NCBI GenBank assembly: GCA_950295325.1
Contig: OX485803.1
Coordinates: forward strand, 76,463,554-76,527,553
DNA: 64,000 nt
Source: Polytrichum commune
Taxonomy: Eukaryota > Streptophyta > Polytrichopsida > Polytrichales > Polytrichaceae
Direction of reading: 5' to 3'
The notes below the pieces were generated by a model. The model was given only the letters and a program-made list of their open reading frames with translations. It did not search any database and had not been told where the DNA came from. Position numbers and translations under genes: made by a program. Shown here one piece after another: positions 58,035 to 64,000 of the stretch (the stretch's first letter is position 1; each line of letters starts with the position of its first letter).

Positions 58035-59265
58035 TCTCAAATTAATATATGGATCAAACAATATTCCGTGTTCCGAAACTATATTGAGAACGATCTCAAA
58101 TATATTATATGTTCTAATATCCCAAATCTATTATGTGTGGACATAAGCACATGTGGTAGAGCACTCAACACCAACTTCATCTACAAAAACACTTTGGGTA
58201 GAGCACTCCAAACTAGTTTCACCCAAGAAACATATAAAAGGATTTCTATTATTAGCATGGTCAATAAAATATAGACATTGCAACATACAAAGTGCATGCA
58301 ATAAATGCATTTTTCTTCAATGGAAAATTTAGTCCCAAACTTAATAAAAAAATGAACTTCACAACTGTATTGAAATATAGTAAATGGATATTCATCCAAC
58401 CCCAAACAATATAGCATTCGCAAGTTCTACCCAAACTTTGCCCCAAGTTTGAGGAGCACACATATGAGTAATATATATTCGTCGAATTACATATTACACT
58501 ATAATCATGCTAATACAATCCTACCAACTTCTCATTCAACGTGGGTTGCTTCTTCTGCGATCCGAGCAAGGTTGTATTTTGCAAAAGTTATGTACTTTTG
58601 AGGGATGGACACTGATCCACTATGATTTTTCCGTGGTTTCCATGCTATGAATATGGAATCTGTTTCTACCCAAGATGGACCATGCTCAGAATCCACCTTC
58701 CACCGAAAGTTAGGGTTTGTATCCCAGCCTGTATAATGACGAACAACATCTTCATTCCGTGCTGTCGGTCGGTAGTACTCTACTTGTATTTGTCGAAAAT
58801 GAGGGCTGGAAGTTACAAAATTTGGTTTGGACAAAGCTCTTGCCACCCACACTGGCTTTGCATATGTCTCATCTCCAGGACGCAAAATGAGCATATAACC
58901 TTCATGACAATCCACTGCAATGCGGAAAGATGGTGGCGGACGACTACTAGCAGGCCCCACGTAATGGTCGTCCACATCAAACTCCTCTCGAACCTCTCCA
59001 TTTCCCAAAAGACTAGCCTCCGAAGCTTGTACATTGACACGTGTTTGTGGCCAAAACCCATGCCTTAAAGTAAGGGGTGTATCTTGATGAAGGTTTGCCA
59101 AAGCGCCACGAACACGTGTCCAATATTGTATCCAACTTCCGTAACGAAGCCAACACGATCCACCAACATCCGCCACCCTCAAACTCTCCCAATATTGTAT
59201 GAAGCCTGATATGCCTTTACAAATGTCCTCCAAATTCTTCATGGGTATTGGTTTGCAAGGCTTAG
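58035..59265 (-). pseudogene. DUF7869 element copy 3: 1,231-bp near-identical duplicate of 8020-9250
   Basis: It matches 8020-9250 at a constant offset of 50,015 with only three differences that I found (58063, 58394 and 58812). It carries the 3' flank and the last 244 codons of the gene. On the left it abuts copy 2 at TCTCAAATTAATATAT, lacking the CACTATATTCG tip. On the right it is cut by the Gypsy LTR at 59266. Confidence 0.92.
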
Positions 59266-60237
59266 TGTCGCGCACCTCTCCATGAGGAGTGCCCGAAACA
59301 CCATGGGCACAAGGGGGACCCCGGAGTGACACCCGGGACTTGTGGCGCCGTTGGTGAGAGGGCCCAAGTGATCCTAGTGTGGGTGAGGGCCCCGGGCGTT
59401 GGGAACGCCTCCCACCCACGAAGACTAGGAGGCACAAGGGTAAGGCCATGAGTTATGCGTAGCTCATGGCGTGGTGATTCTAGAAAGCTCAAGAACACCT
59501 CAATCGGAGGTGTGAGCTAGGAGTTATGGCCATTTGAGTGGGGCGCTGTCCCGGGACAGCGCCCTGTTACAGCAGTGCCTGGGAGCGATTCCCGGGACTG
59601 CCAAGGTTCAAACAGGCATAACCTCCTCAATACTTGCCCGAATGGGGCAAGTGAGGAGTCCATTGGCATGTACGTGAAGCGTAGATGAAGATGGAGTGGT
59701 TGGTTGTTATGATCAGACATCATACAAGGAAGTTATGATGGTCTGAAGCTGCTGGGGGGTTCTAGGCCCAGCAGCTAAAGGAAAATGTCCACTTGGCCCC
59801 AACTCTTGGTAGAGAGACAAGAGGTTGGTTGACGGTGGGGTAGGGGCCCCGCGTAGAGTCCTAGAGGCTTATATGGGTGAGGTGGTGTGGCCTCACCCAC
59901 CCGAGGCCGAACGGCAAGGCCTCCATGGGCTTTGGCCTATTGTGAGGCCATAGTTGCCTAGTATGCTTCGGGTTGTTGTAGTGTTGATCCGGCAACGCGA
60001 TGATCAACATAGGATTGGACTTCCATGGATGGAAGTCCACATTGGGGAAATGGGTTACCGATTAAGGGGTGAGTCCCGAAAGCAAAGTAGGAGGGTTGGT
60101 TCCCTCCTATGAACTATTGGTCCGGGGTAAGAGGAGCTATCCATTAGCATGGCGGAATGCGAAGGGTTAGCGACTCGTAACCTTTGCTAGAATTGAAAAT
60201 TGGCAAGATTATTAAGGACCTAGCAGGGGTTGCGACA
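59266..60237 (+). mobile_element. 5' LTR of a Gypsy element
   Basis: 972 bp, starting TGTCGCGCACC and ending GGGGTTGCGACA (inverted TGTCGC/GCGACA ends). It is followed by the primer-binding site and Gypsy coding relics. It is inserted into DUF7869 copy 3 after CTTAG; the matching duplication would be beyond the window. Confidence 0.88.
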
Positions 60238-60239
60238 CT

Positions 60240-60257
60240 TGGTATCAGAGCAGGGTT
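60240..60257 (+). promoter_or_regulatory. Primer-binding site (initiator tRNA-Met type)
   Basis: TGGTATCAGAGCAGGGTT lies 2 nt after the LTR end. TGGTATCAGAGC is the standard plant site complementary to the 3' end of initiator tRNA-Met, where minus-strand DNA synthesis begins. Confidence 0.92.
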
Positions 60258-60894
60258 CCAAGTTTTGAGCTCGCACTTTGAGGGAAACATGGCTATCAAA
60301 AATGCGGGTTATGATGGTGAGCCCGGGGTTTCCAAAAGGTTGTGAGGCTCAAATTGGAACAAGGATCATGTGCAAGTGGAATTTGACCATACCATTGGTT
60401 CTAATGACAATGGTGGGCATGAGGGTGGATTTGGTAAGGAAAATGGAGGAGTGCTTTGAAAAGGGCTCCCGCAAACCTCAAAAAAACATTTGGGGCCTAG
60501 AATACCGAATGCACCCAAAACCTTGGAGGGTATTAATGTTGGATTGAAATTTCAATTCGAGATGCTTCGAAGGTTCGGATGTTGAAATGAACTTGGTGCT
60601 AATGAGGCACCCATGGCCTCTTATGGCCTATGTGCGCTATTCAAACGCACAAATGAAGGATACACCTAAAACGGACGAGCTTTCTAAGAAATGCATCGTT
60701 TTAGGTGGGGCTTTAAAAGCGGGTGGTGGATGCCTTGTTTAAGTCCCCAAGGCTTCTTGAGGACATGGTGGGGACCATCAAGTTCGCAAGAGCATTGAAG
60801 CCGATGGTCCCAAAGAGAAGTTTGGCGGCGCATCACCACAAGTGGCTTTAGCCAAAGTAGGTCCCAAAGAAATGAGTGCAAATTGTTTGGTCCA

Positions 60895-61100
60895 TTTTAC
60901 TTAGGCAAAACATGTTGGTGCCGCGGACGGAATGTTGAAAGGTGGCTTTATGCTTCCAAAGCAAATCATACTTGTGCCGCGGACGGAATGTTGGGAGGTG
61001 GGTTTGTCCTACCAAGGCAATTCATGTTCGTGCCGCGGACGGAGTGTGGGAAGGTGGCTTTGTGCTACCAAGGCAAAACATGTTTGTTTTGCGGACAAAC
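60895..61100 (+). repeat. Tandem repeat of about 60 bp in Gypsy gag region
   Basis: Three to four units contain GTGCCGCGGACGGAATGTTG and AAGGTGGCTTTGTGCTACCA. The last one is diverged. Confidence 0.8.
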
Positions 61101-62054
61101 TATTAGAAATTCGTTTTGTGGCACCAAACCAATTTATCCCGCGCACGAAATGTTTGAAGTTGGCTTTGCGGACCAAGCCAAGCCAAGTTGCGGAGGACCA
61201 AATGTAAGACGATGGCATTGTGGCCAAGGCTAGTAGCCTTAAGCCGAGGCCAAGTCTTTTGTACCTTGAGGCTCAAATGAATGGGAGATATGTCTCATGA
61301 GTTGACAAAGAGGCAATGGACTCTTTCATGAGCCCAAAGCTCACAAGGGAGTTGGGGCTTGCCAATTGATAGAGCGGGCAAGCCCACCAAGGTGCGGTTT
61401 GGAAAGGGCGAACCGCATGAGACAAAGGAGGCCGCGATGCATGTAACCTTTCAATGTGGGACATTGGATTTTTGTCAAAATTTCACACCAAGTGAAATAG
61501 ATGAAATGCATGTCATTGTGAAGGCCGCCTTCTTTGAAACTCACATGATAGATGTGAGGTGCAAGCCGGGTGTTTGCAATGCATTATGATGTGTCATAAT
61601 AGCAAAGAATTGAAGTTCAAATTGACAAGGACTCCTATGGTAGGAGGACCCAAGTTGAATTTGGTCTTAATGGACCAAATGCAAAATATAAACATAATTG
61701 TCGTGGTTCAATTGGAGCAACTCCAAAGAACGTATGGGGAGGCGAGGAAAAATGGGCCTCCCCCAAATCACATTGGTGGGATGTTGGTAAGATACAAGGA
61801 TGTATTCACCAATGTGTTGCCCAAAAAAATTACCGCCAAGGAGTGAAAAATAACTTTGCTCAACGAGAGATTGAGTTCTTGAGGTATGTGGTGACAAAGG
61901 ATGTTGGTGGATGAACATGAAGAATGTCAAAGCAATCCAAAAGGAGAATTGGCCCTTCATTCAAAAAAATGCTTAGGTCATTTGTTGGCCTAGCCAACTA
62001 CTACCACCACTTCATTCAAGAGTTTTTGAAGGTTGCTAGGACCTTAATCAACTT

Positions 62055-62920
62055 ATTGAGGAAAATGGCTATCCCAAGAGTGGGATGAGCCTTGTCACCA
62101 AGCCTTTGGGGAGCTCAAGAGTAAGTTCTCTTCACAAGATGTGGTTAAGTTTCCGGATTTTCGTAAGCATTTTGAGGTGCACATGGAGGCGAAGGATTTT
62201 ACCATTGGCGGATGTTGATCCAAGATGGATGACCATTGCTTATGGGAGCATTAACCTCCATGGTTGTTGAACCTTGTCCGGCGTGTGCAAGAAATGGTTA
62301 TCCCAAGAGTGGGATGAGCCTTGCCACAAAACCTTCGGGAAGCTTAAGACCAAGTTCTCTTCGCCGCCCATGTTCAAGTTCGTGGAGTTGGCAAACCTTT
62401 GAGGTGCATACGGGGGCGGGTGACTTTACCATTGGCGGATGTTAAGGCAAAATGGATGGCCATTGCATATAAGAGCATGAAGCTTGATGGTTGTTCAACC
62501 TTGTCCAACTTGTGCAAGAAATGGCTATCCCAAGAGTGGGATGAGCCTTGCCACCAAGTCTTTGAGGAGCTTAAGACCAAGTTCTATTCGCCACCCGTGC
62601 TAAAGTTTTTGGAGTTTGACAAACCTTTTGAGGTGCATACGGGGGCGAGTGACTTTACCATTGGTGGATGTTGATGCACGATAGATGACCATTGTATATG
62701 GGAGCATGAAGCTCGGTGGTTGTCCGACCTTGTGTGACTCGTGAAAGAAATGGCTATCCCAAGAATGGGATGAGCCTTGTCACCAAGTCTTTGGGGAGCT
62801 TAAGAGCAAGTTCTCTTCGCCGCCCGTGCTCAAGTTCGCGGAGCTTGACAAACCTTTTGAGGTGCATACGGGGGTGAATGACTTTGCCAATGGTGGATTT
62901 TGTGTAAGATGGATGGCCAT
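62055..62920 (+). repeat. Fourfold tandem duplication of an RNase H segment
   Basis: GGCTATCCCAAGAGTGGGAT or close variants occur at about 62065, 62297, 62523 and 62752 (period about 229). Each is followed by a CCxAAGTxTTxG...AAACCTTTTGAGGTGCATAC stretch encoding FEVHTGA.DF. Intact Gypsy elements have one such segment. Confidence 0.85.
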
Positions 62921-64000
62921 TGCATATGGGAGCATGAAGCTCGATGGTTGTCAAAGAAGACAACCAACTCATGACAAAGAACTTCTTTGCCGTAGTGCAT
63001 TGCTTGAAGATGTGGCGACATTATATGGGGTCGCACAAAGCAAAGGTCTACATGGACAATGTGTCCTAAAAGTATTTTGACATACAAGCATAAGTGAACG
63101 CCAAGTCATTGCGGAGGCATGATAGTTTGGCGCTTATGAAGGTGGATTTGATCCACAAACCGGACCGTGGAAATGTGGTGCCGGATGCGCGAAGTAGACC
63201 GGAAGAGTTCCAAGCAATGAGAACCATCCAAACCTTGTGGCTAATGTGTGCCGGCGAAGAAAACTTGTGATGCAAGATACGGGAGGGGTAAATTAACTAC
63301 CCCAAAGCACAAAAACTTTTAGGTGAGCTTCGCAAGAGCAAGGTGCTCAAAGAGGTTAAGTTGGTGGACGGATTGTTCAAGTGCAAACAAAGTCGGGTAT
63401 ATGTGCCACAAGGCAAGTTGAGGCTATCGGTTTTGAAGGAGGAATATGATAGTCCTATTGCCGGCCATAGAGGAGAGAAAAAAAAACCGCCATAGAATGG
63501 TGTCATGGAGGTACCATTGGCGGTGCATAAAGGAAGATATAGCCCACTTTGTGAAGGCTTGAATTAAAGTGCAAACTGAACCGAGCCTCTTACCAAAAGC
63601 AAGGCGGCTTCTTGCAACCGTTGCCTATCCCGTTGGCGCCATGGCATGGTATGTGCATGGACTTGATCACAAGTTTGCCGGAGTCACATGGGTATGATGC
63701 CATCTTGTTGATGGTAGAGCGGTTTGCCAAGTGGGCACACATGGTGCCGATAGTGGGAACCGCCACCGCGTTGGAGACCGCATAGCCTTTTCTCAAAGGA
63801 TGGTTGAGGCACCACGGGTTGCCAAGAGTGATTGTGTGGGATCAAGATCCAAAGTTCACAAGTGCATTTTCAATGCATTGCTCTAAGGAGGTCGGAATGA
63901 AACTAAGGTTTAGCACGACCTTGCATTCCCAAATGAATGGGAAATCGGAACGTGTGAATGGAGTCTTGAAGCAATACTTGAGGAACTTGGTGGGGGCGGA

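Larger units (their letters stand above)
60258..64000 (+). pseudogene. Degenerate Gypsy gag-pol, runs off the window
   Basis: The coding frame is broken many times. In order: gag-like start (MAIKNAGYDGEPG, about 60289); a 60-bp tandem repeat; protease/RT lead-in HIGGMLVRYKDVFTNVLPKKI (to 61846); the RT connection KMLRSFVGLANYYHHFIQEF (about 61960); four RNase H segments (FEVHTGASDFTIGGC); RNase H remains; integrase zinc region YVPQGKLRLSVLKEEYDS...GHRG; integrase core WHGMCMDLITSLPESHGYD (first Asp), VIVWDQDPKFTS (second Asp) and SERVNGVLKQYL (Glu). From PKKITAKE the sequence passes almost directly to IEFLRYVVTKD, so the RT palm with its YxDD box is deleted. It cannot be autonomous. Confidence 0.85.

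Overview
The window is nuclear DNA from a land plant. It holds a TIR-NB-ARC-LRR immune-receptor gene, GT-AG introns, TTTAGGG-type interstitial telomere repeats, and dense nested transposons (Gypsy, Copia, CACTA, large solo LTRs, a tRNA-derived SINE). The TIR signature NHRGPDVK, rather than the SFRGEDTR usual in flowering plants, suggests a non-flowering lineage (bryophyte, fern or gymnosperm); I cannot choose among these. No organellar, bacterial or viral genes were seen.

Layout. 0-8 kb: relics of retroelements and one broken fragment of an NLR gene. 8-13 kb: a minus-strand two-exon gene of the transposase-like DUF7869 type, next to a terminal sequence beginning CACTATATTCG, followed by a minisatellite built on the palindrome TTTGGGTCGACCGACCCAAA. 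13.7-29.4 kb: a segment bounded by inverted CACTATATTCGTTAA ends. It carries a multi-exon plus-strand gene (DGQH/ParB-like region, acidic linker, Pro-rich region, FCP1-like phosphatase domain). The same palindrome occurs in every intron of this gene, once in degenerate form, and twice inside one exon. The gene is split by a 1.27-kb CACTA element with a clean 3-bp duplication and carries a 4.1-kb TG...CA insertion just after the phosphatase domain. 29.4-32.1 kb: a second NLR fragment interrupted by a solo-LTR-like element.

34.3-43.2 kb: the best host gene, a minus-strand six-exon TNL. All its intron phases agree. It encodes TIR, NB-ARC, a very long LRR with six nearly identical 76-residue units, then two extra C-terminal exons: a domain with an HDQGWS motif and a ZZ-type zinc finger. 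A G15 tract near its 5' end changes the reading frame.

45-64 kb: three more copies of the 1.8-2.0 kb solo-LTR-like family, Copia relics, a broken second copy of the DUF7869 element, a 1,231-bp near-identical copy of the first one exactly 50,015 bp away, and the 5' part of a Gypsy element (972-bp LTR, tRNA-Met-type primer site). The Gypsy coding region has lost its reverse-transcriptase core and has quadrupled part of RNase H; it runs off the window edge.

The most unusual signal is the 20-bp palindrome. It has no stop codon in any of the six frames, lies in array, introns and exon alike, and links the DUF7869 region to the neighbouring gene. All of this was read by eye, without alignment or database search.
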